Positions 37,280-48,506 of a stretch of DNA of 64,000 bases are shown piece by piece. The stretch comes from Litsea cubeba (taxonomy: Eukaryota > Streptophyta > Magnoliopsida > Laurales > Lauraceae), in NCBI GenBank assembly GCA_012931725.1, contig CM022950.1, positions 63,443,257-63,507,256 on the forward strand, given 5' to 3'. Made by a program: the position numbers and the translations under genes. Each line of letters opens with the position of its first letter. The stretch's first letter is position 1. The notes beneath the pieces were generated by a model. The model was given only the letters and a program-made list of their open reading frames with translations. It was not told where the DNA came from and did no database searches.

Positions 37280-37423
37280 TTTTTTTGGCACCTCAACTTA
37301 GAAAGTTGGGACACAAGAGAGCCCACAAAAGTAAAGGAGAAGCCCACAAAGTGGGAAGAGTGGCGTTCCCATACATACAACCCGAGATAATTAGGTGACA
37401 TTAACCAACTAAGTAACCCCTTG
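37280..37423 (-). repeat. tRNA-derived SINE, older copy of the 18306-18515 family
   Basis: On the minus strand a tRNA-like A box (TTACTTAGTTGGTTAA) and a degenerate B box are followed by a body with CTTCCCACTTTGTGGGCTTC and a GGTGCCAAAAAAAAT tail. The flanks share AAGTACAT. Confidence 0.55.
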
Positions 37424-38370
37424 TTGTCAAAGTACATCATTATTAATTAATAGGCAGCTTTAGTCAATTTTAGACCCAAATGGTTTATATTCATAGTTTT
37501 TCCTAAATTCAAAGAAACAGGCTTGATACATAGTTTTCTAGATGGGTAGGTAGCTTGGACCTATTCAGATAATCAAATATCCATTGACATCCCTAAAACC
37601 AACCCTAAAAATTTTGTTAGTCAAGCTCAACTCTGAAATCCAAAAATTTGTCATGAGCCTATTGTCATAATTGATCAAAAGAGTAAATGCCCTAACATAT
37701 CCAAAATAGAAAGGGAAAAATAAAAATAAAAATAAAGTCTTAAAGTGGAATTTGGATGGTTTGGATTTCATGATCCTTTGGAGGTCCTAATTAAAGTAAA
37801 GGAAAATATTTAGATCCTTATGAGATTTCATTATTTTAATAATAGATTTTATCATGGGATCACCATTCACCTACCCACTCTCTCATGTCTCAGCCTCTTT
37901 CAGTTGGGTGGAGAAATTGGTCTTATACTCTTACTGGGTCCACCCACTCCCACCAACTGCATTGACTGACACGTGTCAGTTGCCCAGCCTTGAGGGCTGC
38001 GCATTAGAGAAGCCGTGGCTTCCCAGGCTTTGAGCTGAGTTTATCTTTGAACCAAAGAATAAAATGACACTAACCAAGAATCAATCCAAGACCTCTCACA
38101 TTTGCCTCACATGGATGCAACTGTAAGGTGCCCCAAATTAGGGTAGATATACCATCAAACCCCTGATTCATACTTTTTAGAGGTTTTTATTCATATCCTA
38201 GATAGGAACACAAACAACCGATAATTTTTTTTTTGGCCCATTTATTTGCAAATAGGAGTAAAGCAAATAAAATAGAGTATCAAATTATAAAAAGGATATA
38301 TATAATGACGGGAGTTAGATGGCAAAAGCATAAAAATACAAAAGAGCTACTTTTAATTGCACAAAAAGAT

Positions 38371-38486
38371 GAAAAAGATGCTCTAAAAAAGTATAAAATG
38401 ACAAAAAAAAATGAAAAAGATGCTCTAAAAAAGTATAAAATGACAAAAAAAAATATTCTTAAAGAAGCATAAAATGACAAAAAAAT
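38371..38486. repeat. 42-bp tandem repeat, 2.5 units, A-rich
   Basis: GAAAAAGATGCTCTAAAAAA begins at 38371 and again at 38413. A third partial unit ends at the second ATAAAATGACAAAAAAA. Confidence 0.85.
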
Positions 38487-39311
38487 GTGATTTTACTCTC
38501 AACTCCCTCAACTTTTTTTTTTCTTGATTTTACATTTTATTTTATTTTACTTTATTCCACCCTACAAAACAAAGAGGCCCGGGGCTTAAAAAAGTTGTTG
38601 GAGTGGGGCCTGTATGTAAAAAATTATAAAAAATATCATAAACTATGTTTCAATTACATGAAATAAAAGGTCCTTGTGTTTTTAATAAATCGAAAAAAAA
38701 GAAGACAAACTAAAGAAAGATTATTAATATTGTATAGATTTCAAATAGCAAGTTAAAAATTAGAAAAGTGGGCTAGTCACAATGAATAAATTATTCTACG
38801 CAAATTCGCGTGCACCCATAGTGAGGCCTATTTGATAGCCCATCCGAATGGACCGCCCACCTCCTCGAATAATGATCCGATTTTTGAGTTTGCATCCATT
38901 CGAATGGATTGGACAGTTACAATCAATTATATATCAATTTTAATTATGAAAAAATTGACTCACGATCAAAATAAAAAAATTGACTCTTGATCAAAAGATT
39001 AAGATGATGATACGAGCCCCCTTCACCCTAGACCTGGCAGGGGGATAACCATTAACCACCTAGTGACAGCTGAAAAATCCTGTTATAAAATCACAAAGCC
39101 AAGCCATGACCGGAAGGGTTAGGAAGGGTTTGGTGGACGACCGGCCTCTCTCGGTAAAATCTCATATTCCAAATTTTGCAGTGGTTAGAGTGGGCCCCAT
39201 CTTTCCTCCCCACCTACCCCCAACACATCTTGATCGTCTCTGAAACAATCCAACGGCTGAACTCTGACGCAGCCAGATGCAATACAAAGCCCCCTCCTAC
39301 CGCTCTCCGTC

Positions 39312-39319
39312 TATAAATA
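39312..39319 (+). promoter_or_regulatory. TATA box of the SAM synthetase gene
   Basis: TATAAATA stands about 30 bases before the expected transcript start (near 39345) and about 100 bases before the first splice donor. The region 39180-39300 is C-rich, like many highly expressed plant promoters. Confidence 0.75.
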
Positions 39320-39420
39320 GTTAAAGAGGGATTTTCTCCTCCCATGCCATAGAAAGTTTCTCTGCAAAGGAAATCAAAAAACCAAAACAAACAGAATCTG
39401 CATTCTTTCTACTCTTCCAG

Positions 39421-40956
39421 GTGCTTTCTCTTTTTCCCTCTTCCCCTTTTCTGCTCTTGTTGTCTTTGGGTGTTTTTGTTTGGAGGATTTCTATGCCATA
39501 TCCAGGGATTTTAGAGGGGCATTCAATTGATTTCTGATATTTCCACAGTTTTGGTGGAATGTTTTTGCAAGGTCAAATCATGGTTTGTTTTGTTTCCCAG
39601 ATTTTTTTTTTCATCTGTTAGAGATTAAGATGATTGTTTGGTTTATATGATCATATGGAGACCTGAGCTTATTATTTTTTTTTAAGGGCAATACTTTGGG
39701 CTCTATTGTTTGCATAGAATTGAATTCCTAGGAATTCTAAAAAATATATTTCTTTAGGGCCTGCTTGGTTGCATTAGAATACAAAAGAATTGAATAGATA
39801 GGAATTCATGCCATGACTGGTTAAGAATAAGATCAAATGTGAGTTTTTAAAAAAAAAAATTCTTTTGGGAAATATAATAGAGGGAAGATGAAAAATGAAT
39901 AGCCATCCATCACTCTAGTGATTGAATACATAGGAAAGTGAAAGGTACTGTCTACCTTATGTCTACATCTCCACCTTAATAATCCTTCCATGGAGTTCAT
40001 TTTACCATGAATTCCTGTATATCTAAACACGTAGGCCCTTCGGGTGACCCTACATAGGAAATGATTTTTCGTGGTCTCTAGAAAATTATTAGTTGCTCTT
40101 TTTATGAAATGGTGTCATATCAAATTATGGACAAAGCGAAGAGTGCAAAAAAGTTTATGAGGAAGCGAAGTGACACAAATATTCCCTAAAGTTGTTAAAA
40201 TTGAAGAAAGGAAGTGAAGACCATTTACCTCTTGTTTGTTTTTCAAGAGGGGAAGTAAAACCTATGTAAAGTAATCCCAGCTGCCATTTTTTTTTTTCTT
40301 TACCATGTTTGGTTGATCACAGCAGGTGGAAAGTAAATTTCAGCCACCAAAAAAAATTATAGTTCTACTATACTAGACCCAAAAAATTTATCTCATAAAA
40401 GACAAGTGGTTATTTTACCATTTGTTGATGCCTCTTCTCATTTTCTTATGACTTTACCTCGTGAAAATGAATGCGATTTTACTTTACTAGAAAGTATTGC
40501 TTTACCTGACTATTATCTTTTCCATTGATCTGACATTTAATTTACTTTTACTTGTAAATAAAACTAGAATCATGCCTCAGAATTCAATTCCAAAAGTAAG
40601 GGGTCCTTTTGGATGCATTTGTATAAAACTGCTTCTGTGGAAATGTTGCGGAAAACATTTTGCTTTTCCGTGCTTGGCCCTTTGCTGCTGCTGGTGCAGC
40701 TAAAGGAAAAGTTGCAAAAGGAAATTGAGTTTCCGCTTGATTTTCTGTGATTGGAAAATCTCAGAAAGGCATTTCCTTCTTAAAGTATAAATGAAAGTCC
40801 TTTTGTGGGGGAATTCAAACAGCACATCAAAACTTTCTGCTGAAACTTTACTTGCAAGAAAGATCTTATTTACCAAGATTAGTTACGATGATGTAGTAAA
40901 GTTACACATGATGCCCAACTGGTCTTTTGATACCAAATTAGTTCTTCTTTTGGCAG
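39421..40956 (+). other. 5' leader intron of the SAM synthetase gene
   Basis: The donor CTTCCAG|GTGCTTTC is at 39421. The acceptor TTTTGGCAG lies at 40948-40956, 14 bases before the start codon. Long leader introns are usual in plant SAM synthetase genes and can boost expression. A MITE lies inside. The open frame extending upstream of the true start (from 40791) is intronic. Confidence 0.8.
39757..40038. mobile_element. Tourist-like MITE in the SAM synthetase leader intron
   Basis: The left end is GGGCCTGCTTGGTTGCATT after TTA. The right end read in reverse is GGGCCTACGTGTTTAGATA, before TTC, a probable decayed TTA duplication. The family is that of 4539-4867 (shared GAATTGAATA and ATAGGAATT motifs). 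Confidence 0.7.
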
Positions 40957-40970
40957 CTCCCCGAGAAGAG

Positions 40971-42155
40971 ATGGAGACCTTCCTATTCACCTCTGAGTCT
41001 GTGAACGAGGGTCATCCTGACAAGCTCTGCGACCAGATTTCCGACGCTGTACTTGATGCCTGCCTTGCCCAAGACCCCGACAGCAAGGTTGCTTGCGAAA
41101 CCTGCACCAAAACCAACATGGTCATGGTCTTTGGTGAAATCACCACCAAAGGCAACATCAACTATGAGAAGATTGTTCGTGATACCTGCCGTTCCATTGG
41201 CTTCGTGTCAGCTGATGTTGGCCTCGATGCTGACAACTGCAAGGTCCTCGTCAACATCGAGCAGCAGAGCCCCGACATTGCTCAGGGTGTCCACGGCCAC
41301 CTCACCAAGCGCCCTGAGGAGATTGGTGCTGGTGACCAGGGCCACATGTTCGGCTATGCCACCGATGAGACCCCAGAGTTGATGCCTCTGAGCCATGTCC
41401 TTGCCACCAAGCTCGGGGCTCGCCTCACAGAGGTTCGCAAGAATGGGACCTGTCCATGGCTGCGCCCAGATGGAAAGACCCAGGTCACCGTCGAGTACTT
41501 TAATGACCATGGTGCCATGGTCCCTGTCCGAGTTCACACAGTCCTCATCTCAACGCAACACGATGAGACCGTCACCAATGATGAGATTGCTGCAGACCTC
41601 AAGGAGCACGTCATCAAACCAGTCATCCCTGAGAAGTACCTGGATGAGAAGACCATCTTCCATCTCAACCCATCAGGCCGATTCGTCATTGGTGGGCCAC
41701 ATGGTGATGCTGGGCTCACCGGGCGCAAGATCATCATTGATACTTATGGTGGGTGGGGTGCCCATGGAGGTGGTGCCTTCTCAGGCAAGGACCCCACCAA
41801 GGTGGATAGGAGTGGTGCTTACATTGTGAGGCAGGCAGCCAAGAGCATTGTTGCCAGTGGGCTTGCAAGGAGGTGCATTGTTCAGGTGTCTTATGCCATT
41901 GGTGTTCCTGAGCCATTGTCTGTGTTTGTGGATTCATATGGGACTGGGAAGATACCAGATAAGGAGATTCTCAAGATTGTGAAGGAGAGCTTTGATTTTA
42001 GGCCAGGTATGATCGCCATCAACCTCGACCTTAAGAGGGGAGGGAATGGCAGGTTCTTGAAGACGGCAGCGTATGGCCATTTTGGCAGGGATGACCCAGA
42101 CTTCACATGGGAGGTTGTGAAGCCCCTCAAGTGGGAGAAAGCCAGTACTGCTTGA
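40971..42155 (+). CDS. SAMS: S-adenosylmethionine synthetase (methionine adenosyltransferase)
   Basis: Makes S-adenosylmethionine from methionine and ATP in the cytosol, feeding methylation, ethylene and polyamine pathways. The protein is 394 residues, the standard plant length (390-396), in one uninterrupted coding exon. The start at 40971 gives the conserved METFLFTSESVNEGHPDKLC N-terminus. GHPDK (14-18) is the first ATP-binding motif. GAGDQGHMFGYA (119-130) is the hallmark signature, and GGGAFSGKD (267-275) is the phosphate-binding loop. ISTQHDE near 193-199 and GGWGAHGGGAF also match. Third codon positions are rich in G and C, unlike the AT-rich surroundings. No stop or frameshift. A frame 60 codons longer upstream lies in the leader intron and is not coding. 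Likely functional. Confidence 0.98.
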   Translation: METFLFTSESVNEGHPDKLCDQISDAVLDACLAQDPDSKVACETCTKTNMVMVFGEITTKGNINYEKIVRDTCRSIGFVSADVGLDADNCKVLVNIEQQSPDIAQGVHGHLTKRPEEIGAGDQGHMFGYATDETPELMPLSHVLATKLGARLTEVRKNGTCPWLRPDGKTQVTVEYFNDHGAMVPVRVHTVLISTQHDETVTNDEIAADLKEHVIKPVIPEKYLDEKTIFHLNPSGRFVIGGPHGDAGLTGRKIIIDTYGGWGAHGGGAFSGKDPTKVDRSGAYIVRQAAKSIVASGLARRCIVQVSYAIGVPEPLSVFVDSYGTGKIPDKEILKIVKESFDFRPGMIAINLDLKRGGNGRFLKTAAYGHFGRDDPDFTWEVVKPLKWEKASTA

Positions 42156-42243
42156 GCAGTTGAATGTGAGTAGTAGTTCCAAACTTCTCCTCAATACTTT
42201 GCCCTGCCCCAAATAATAAGGAATGGCTTTGCTTCCCATGGTT

Positions 42244-42375
42244 GACCCAGGATTTTTATTTGAGTGGTGCGGACAATCGTTAAGCGAACGAGTCAAATAA
42301 TAAAATAGAATTTTTAATATATAATTAAAGGAGTTTTTCGAATTACGTGGGTGTGACGACCACTTGGGTCCGCCC
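42244..42375. mobile_element. Short hAT-like insertion in the SAM synthetase 3' UTR region
   Basis: It begins GACCCAGGATTTTTATT and ends GGTCCGCCC, with TGGTT on both flanks (42239-42243 and 42376-42380). The start motif matches 3203. It begins 88 bases after the stop codon, so it may be transcribed as 3' UTR. Borders and class are uncertain. Confidence 0.5.
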
Positions 42376-45073
42376 TGGTTTGCTTCTGTGGTTGAAGGAT
42401 CGCTGTTGGCATTTGCTGTTGTCATTTTTATGTGTTTATGTCCTCTGGTTTACTGTCATGTATTTTTTATAATGGATCTTGTATTTTTTTCCTTCTTTTC
42501 GTTTTCTTGATCGTCAATGTCATGATGTAATTTTTGGTTGGTAAATGGAGGAGATGGGTAATCTTTGACCAGCTCAAAACTTCAAGTGGGATGGGAAGGA
42601 GCAGTTGAGAGGTGTGCGTCAGTGTGATGCAAAGATGATATTTCTAATATGGAATTTCTTATTTCTATAATGTTTGTAGTAGAATCATCAAGTTAATCTT
42701 AAATCTGGGTGAATACATGAACAATTAAGTAAGTTGTTTAGTTAGGTAACTGCTTCTGGTCTTTTTTACTCATATTTCTTTGGTTTTTTGTTGGGTAAAG
42801 GCTTATATTTCTTTGTTAATAATCCTAAAGTCAATCACAAGTGCAGGTCAATACCTTTGGAAGATGTGCTCTACTTTTATGTGGGACTCAAAACCTCATC
42901 CTCTGTGACTTGCCTACAAGCTGGTTTAAATCACAAATAGCAACAATTCCAACTACATTTACAACTTTGGTTGACTCAGATTGAGTTGACCAAACCTAAT
43001 TCCATAGTAATTCCCTTTGGTCATCAGATTTTATCAGACCGCATTTTTCCAGAGTGGTGATATGAAATATACAACTAAAGAGTTCGTTCAACAGTAGTCC
43101 TCTTTTGGCAGCTTCAAAACGGACTATGCAAAACAGGAACAGGGCACCAACACACACACATATATATAGAGAGAGAGGATTCAACCAGGTTAGGAAATCA
43201 TCCAGCTTGCCCAACCACCTTTCCAAGAAATTCCAAACACAGAATTAGATGGGAAAAAAACTTCTATGCTTAAACAAATACAACATTCCTATTTCTTTTG
43301 GAGGCTGTCTTTATACTGCATATACAGATCAAAAGCATGAAATAGCATACTCTCTAAAAATGTAATTTCATGCAAACAGATCTCAAAAAGGTTAGTCAAA
43401 TGACAATCATGAAAGCCCAAGCCACAGAAGCCAAAAGCAGTAGACAAGCCTCAAGACTCGATTTGCGAGGATAACGAATCATAATCAGGGTTTGAACATC
43501 TCTGCAACAAGAAGTAATGTCAACTAATAGATAGCCGATGTAGGGGCTCCCCAACTGCATTCCTCAGTCTCATTTTGAGGATAGTAGGTAGATGAGAGCC
43601 CCTAATCTGGATTGAGAAGACTACATGAAGGCACCCATTGATTTTCTTGATAACAGTCTCCTTGAAGTTGGGGCTGGAGATGCCAAACCGGGGATGTCTC
43701 TGATGTCTTTGTTGTTAGTGTCAACGGCCTAAAAAAACAACTATCCGTTAGAATGAACCATAACAGTACATGCATATGCATGAACTATGAAGAGGGAGAA
43801 AAAAAAAAGGCACTGATAATGGCAGCATTCATTGTTCAAACAATGAGAGCATTACAGACTTTTGAGATTGTCAAGCAAACTTTCATATGGGAAAATAAAT
43901 CTGGTAAGGCTAAGAACACAATCTTCAAATTTTCACTGTAGTAGCAGGAGATACAATTAAACAAATCTTCCTCAACTTGTGTTGCTACAGCCATTCAAAC
44001 AATGTTTCCTCATTTCTGCTCTACCTGGTAAATATGAACACCAAATCCTGGTCCTAAGGAACACAAGTTATTCTAACCATTGTTATGGGTTGCAAAGCAT
44101 TTCATATCATTTAGTGCTGCAACACATTCAAGCTTTTTTTTTCTTTGTTAGCTAATCCAAGAACATGTCCCCCCAATAAGGGCTCATTTGCATTCTTCCC
44201 AAAATGCAAAAAGAGGAAAGCACCACATCAGCAATTATTTAACTTGTTCTTCCAATTTCTCACACAACACCAAACACAATATAACATCTTTTTTAAAAAA
44301 AAATAAAAATGCATTTCTAGTTCCATTCATGCATATAAATCAACTGTAAATGAATGAGAACTTTGAACAACATTTACTAATAAATTGTTCTTTTGAAAAA
44401 ACAAAAGAGAGGGTGCGCTCCAAAACAGTGGGAAGAGAGAGAGCCTTCGTAATCTTAGGAAGACTCGTCAGTCACAAACTCACAATTAGGGAACAAAGTA
44501 ACAAAAAGATAGCATAATAGAGGATAGAGGTTACTAAGCAACCTGTCTTCCATTCTCCTTCACCAGCTGAGAGGCCTTTTTGATTGAAAAATGATTAGTA
44601 TCTAGCTCATTAACAACGCGGCCCATTTGTTCAGTCTTCACATTTTCACATCAATTAATAACAAAGGAAAGCCCAATTCAGAAGCATGAAAAGGCAAAAG
44701 TCCTGCAATAAAATCATTCTCATTTAACAGTTCAGCATTTCAACACTAACTTACTTGGCCCTTCAAGGTAACTGCGGTTTGAGATCCTACTCCAAATGTT
44801 TTTTCAATAACCTGTCAATAAAACTTCTAGGTAAAATTTAAAGTAATATAGGAATGTCAGTAAAGAAAGGCAACATTGATCTATGATATCCGCAGGCCGG
44901 CTCTGAGGTTTGGGTGGCCCTAGGCGAGCTCATAAAAATGGGCCCCGTCTTAGAAAAAAAAAAAACACGCACAAGTTTTTTTTTTTTTTCTGTAGAAGGA
45001 ATATAGAACTTAATCCCACTAGCAAGATAAAATAAAACATAACTAGTGCCAAAATAATTACAAAAGCAAAGAA

Positions 45074-45781
45074 TCATCTAAAATTTACTCGTCTCGCAGT
45101 TTTCGCTGCAAAATCAGTAATTACATTTGTATAATCTATCTTCTCTACCAACTCTTTTTCAATGGATAACATAGCCAGTCCATTCAGTCTATCTTGCGAC
45201 GTGGTTGACCGAAGGTAAGACTTGATAATTTTCAAGTTAGAAAAACTTCTCTCTGCAGAGGCAACTGTTACTAGTATAGTCAACAAAATTCTGCAAGCAA
45301 TCCAGGCATTTGGAAAACAACTAGCCCTTGAGTTCAAATGAGTTAGTACATCAACTGCCTTCTTTATGTCCTCTGGTAAAACTTCTCTCAAGATTTGCAA
45401 TTCTAAAAGTAACTTTGTCCCATCAATATCAGAGATGCCACCATGTTTCAGAAACTCTGCAAGGTTGCCACAAGAAGCTATTAAGCTATTCCTATCTGCA
45501 GACTTTAACTTCTCCAAATTAAACAAAAACCCGAAAGCTTTCTCATATACTTGAAATTGTTCAAACCTATTCTTAAGTGAAGGTTTCTGGTTTCTAAATT
45601 CTAATTCTCGAGGGTTTTTTGTTTTAAGTATTTGAGGGAATGAGGGTACGGTTTCTAATTCTCGAGTATTTGAGCGAAGAGGGTTTCTAATTCTATTTCT
45701 CAAGGGTTTCTTAAGTATTTGAGGGAATGAGGGTACTTGTTTACTGTTTTGTTTATTTGTTGGGTACTTGGGTCGGGCCAA
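45074..45781 (-). CDS. hAT transposase C-terminal fragment with dimerisation domain
   Basis: An open frame of 235 residues lies wholly within the hAT element. From about residue 65 it resembles the TTF/ZMYM1-type hAT transposases of plants: LKNRFEQFQVYEKAFGFLF, then EDIKKAVDVLTHLNSRA, and the dimerisation block TVASAERSFSNLKIIKSYLR with RLNGLAMLSIEKEL near 182-214. The first 60 residues contain two copies of VPSFPQILK and come from a local duplication, not from the known N-terminus. The DNA-binding zinc finger and the catalytic acidic residues of the full enzyme are absent, so it cannot transpose by itself. Whether it is translated is unknown. It could interfere with or assist a full transposase through dimerisation; that is inference. 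Confidence 0.7.
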   Translation of the reverse strand: MARPKYPTNKQNSKQVPSFPQILKKPLRNRIRNPLRSNTRELETVPSFPQILKTKNPRELEFRNQKPSLKNRFEQFQVYEKAFGFLFNLEKLKSADRNSLIASCGNLAEFLKHGGISDIDGTKLLLELQILREVLPEDIKKAVDVLTHLNSRASCFPNAWIACRILLTILVTVASAERSFSNLKIIKSYLRSTTSQDRLNGLAMLSIEKELVEKIDYTNVITDFAAKTARRVNFR

Positions 45782-45867
45782 ACATAAAAACGCCTAAAGA
45801 GTAGTATGTTTTGTTTATTTGTTGGGCACTTGGGCCAGGCCAAACATAAAAAAGCCTAAAGAGTACG
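45736..45867. repeat. Two-copy tandem repeat, about 65 bp, inside the hAT element
   Basis: TTTTGTTTATTTGTTGGGTACTTGG and GCCAAACATAAAAACGCCTAAAGAGTA recur with few changes (GGCACTTGG, AAAAAGCC). The ATG of the transposase fragment lies in the first copy. Confidence 0.8.
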
Positions 45868-46439
45868 TAGGTATTGATTTAATAATTGGAGGCCTAAATT
45901 TTAAATAACATGTGGGTGCCCTAGGCAGTGGCCTAGGGTGACTACCCCTCAAAGCCGGCCATGGATATCCGATATGACACTCGTATTTTGGTACCCGATA
46001 TTGCACCGATAATTTTTAGGGAACAAGTTTAACATATCCTACTTATAAAGTCCTTTATATCATATAGTTCTTTTAATATTTTTATTAATCACTGTAAAAA
46101 ATGCTAAAAAGGGACGAAAACAATGATAATTTCATTGATTCAAAAGTAATTTGAAGAAAAAATTAGGACACCCATATCCGTATCTATATCTTAAATTTTC
46201 AAAAGTGAGCAGTCGTATCCCCGATTCTCGTATCAGTGTCCGTATCCATATCCGTATCTGAGCATCATAGACAATGATATACAATCAACCTGTTTGGAGC
46301 GCTCACAGTCTCATCAATCGCCTTCATCCCAACATTAACTCGCTCTTGATTAAACGTTGCTTCAAGGACCAAAAGAGTTCAACAATTTGTAAGAAAAAAC
46401 AAAGAGAACTATGTTGACAAGGCTCAAAGCAAGCAAATT

Positions 46440-47310
46440 AGGGTTGCACAACCGAATTTCCAATCCGGTTTTTGGACCGGAATCCGGTTGGACCGGATTT
46501 CCGGTCCGTCCTAAAATGAAGGACCGGACCGGTCCTAAACGGTCCGGTTGGACCACTTATAAGTGGTCCAAACCGGTTTTTTTTTTTTTTTTTTTGCATT
46601 AGCCATCCATGGTAGTAGTGTGGAATTACATACAGAAGAAAAAAACTGTAGAGTTTTCCACTGGGTGGGTTCAAAACCACCTGTTTAGTCATCATGCCTA
46701 TAAAATAAACTTGGATCCAGTGCATAGCCAGAGTGAGGCCCACGAGTAGCCCATTTGGAATATCCGTATACAACTTCGTGGGTTGTGCTAATAGGTCATA
46801 CCCATCTGGGCCTTTGAGCTAACATAAGCCATGGCCTTGCTTGCTTAATTATTGGGTTGGAAAATCAGCATGGGTCCAGCCCGGGGCAAAAAATAACAGC
46901 CTATACCCAGCCCTATGCAGGGGTACTCAGGTCAGGCTTTTGTTGGGCTGCCTCTAAATGGACCCATGGACATTTGTCTTCTGAAAAAAGTGGAAATGAT
47001 CTCCTGCTGGCTTGATCAAAGCTGCTCATCTTGCTGACTAATTTTTATACAGAAATTGTACCAAATCTTGTTTTAGATAGTATAAGAATCAATCATCTTA
47101 TATTAAAAAAATAAAAAAAAAACTTATTATTCATAATAATAAATCCGGTCCGGTCCGGCCCAGACCGGATCCAAAAATGCCCGGACCGGACCGGACCGGA
47201 TATAACCGGTTTTCCAAATCCGGTCCGGACTGGATTTGGACCACTAAAATCATAAATCCAGTCCGGTCTGATTTTGTGGTCCGGTCTGCGGTCCGATTTT
47301 GTTCTGAAAA
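46440..47310. repeat. Element with dense CCGGTCCGG subterminal motifs at both ends
   Basis: Short CCGGTCCGG-like words are packed into 46455-46575 and again into 47142-47300, with about 550 bp of ordinary sequence between. Paired clusters like this are typical of the subterminal regions of DNA transposons such as hAT. The left edge has TAGGGTTGCACAACCG, but no matching right end or target duplication was found. A poly-T run lies at 46577-46595. Confidence 0.55.
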
Positions 47311-48506
47311 GATAGCAAAATGGATGTAAGGGTTTTTTAATCTGTAATTTTGTAGCTGTTAAAACGAACTAGAAAAAGAAAAAGACCATAATGCCATACA
47401 TAATAGAATCTCGGAAATTGTTAGTGCATGAGCCTTGCATGAGCCAATTTTCCAATCTCAACAGATTCTCCTGTGTAAGTTAAGAGTGGATGTTTCATAC
47501 ATCCTGTTTTGCTTATTTTGTTTGGGACACTTGTCTTTCTTTGGTACAAGATGGTTTCTATTTATATTCTCTTGTGATTTGGTGTTTATTATTTCGGGAG
47601 AAATAGGAAGAATGACAAAGCAAATTGCAATATATAGGGATTCTGCACAGGGTTGATATCGACAATCAAGACATAAAATAATGATCGATATTGACCATCT
47701 ACACACAAAATGACGGTTGATATTGACGATAGAAAATGGTAAAAAAAAAAAAGAAGTTTTTTGGGAGAATTACCCTATTTGGTGCAAGTTTATCTAATTT
47801 GTCCGATTCGGTCCTATGAGCACATTAAGTGTTTTTTCGAATAAAATTCTCAAATAAATAATAATAATAATAATAATGAGTTTTTTTCTTCGGAAAAAAC
47901 CCCTTAGACTTTTACTAGATAAAAAAGGACCCCAAAAAACTTATGGCCCCGAGTAGTCCCGTGGGCCTGTTCCAGGTTTTTTTGTAATGTTTTCCACGAA
48001 CAACAATATTGCTGCTCACTTCATAGCCATAAAAACTCAAACGCTCCCCATTTTTCTTATTTCTTTCGCTCCCCATTCTTCTTATTTCCTTCCCCTTCCT
48101 TATCTCTTCCCTTTTCCTCTCCATCGACAGAGACGCCCCCTTGTTGTTGTGATCTCAAACTCCTCCAGGTTAGCCATCGTAAGAACTTTCCAACAGTTAA
48201 TTCATGCCAAACACTTGTTGGTTTTTTTTTTGTCTACTTTTTCCTTTCCGTGGCCCACCTGTGGACGACTTAGGTTTGGCTTTTCATCTTTAATTCCTAC
48301 TTCTTTATTGGAGTCCACCACCTTCCACTTTAGTAGAGAGTAATGGAAGAGAAAATTTCAAAAGAGAGTTCTGAAATGGAAAACATTACATGGATTTTTG
48401 TTCTGAGACAAAAAAAAAAACAAAAGATGACAAATTAGAAAAAGGGAATTCAAGTCCCTTAAAACACTCTATAAGTAGTTGGTTCCTACCTCTTTATTTT
48501 GGAATT
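47311..48506. other. Intergenic DNA with a possible MULE fragment
   Basis: Positions 47650-47740 contain GGTTGATATCGAC, GATCGATATTGACC and GGTTGATATTGAC, the same palindromic words as in the MULE at 23678-24850. This is probably a lone arm of that family. An AAT microsatellite lies at about 47858-47879. No gene seen. Confidence 0.5.

Larger units (their letters stand above)
44893..45963 (-). mobile_element. hAT transposon, 1071 bp, perfect 8-bp target duplication
   Basis: GATATCCG flanks both ends exactly (44885-44892 and 45964-45971). The left end is CAGGCCGGCTCTGAGG; the right end read in reverse is CATGGCCGGCTTTGAGG. It is much shorter than an autonomous hAT element and contains one open frame, for the C-terminal part of the transposase. 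The exact duplication and open frame suggest a fairly recent insertion. Confidence 0.9.
43621..46371 (-). pseudogene. Broken Qb-SNARE of the NPSN (novel plant SNARE) type
   Basis: NPSN proteins are plant SNAREs of the cell plate and plasma membrane with a SNARE motif and a C-terminal membrane anchor. On the minus strand, exon-like pieces are 46292-46371 (FNQERVNVGMKAIDET, then ERSKQ in another frame), 44755-44811 (VIEKTFGVGSQTAVTLKGQ), 44543-44635 (TEQMGRVVNELDTNHFSIKK, then ASQLVKENGRQ) and 43621-43728 (NNKDIRDIPGLASPAPTSRR, ending in a stop). Splice borders and phases are intact between 44811, 44755, 44635 and 44543. Two lesions mark decay: a frameshift at the end of the first piece, and no exon for the transmembrane segment between 43728 and 44543. 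Upstream exons for the N-terminal half were not found. A hAT element lies in the intron between 44811 and 46292. Confidence 0.75.

Noticed and set aside
40791..40970. In-frame 60-codon extension upstream of SAM synthetase
   Set aside because: It lies in the leader intron, before the acceptor at 40956. The family N-terminus METFLFTSESVNEGHPDK starts at 40971.
41395..41829. Overlapping long frames on both strands of the SAM synthetase exon
   Set aside because: They are shadows of the GC-rich third positions of the real gene.
27040..42155. Metabolic cluster of ATP-citrate lyase and SAM synthetase
   Set aside because: The genes are 7 kb apart and separated by transposons. Both are single housekeeping genes in plants, and nothing indicates shared control or a pathway cluster.
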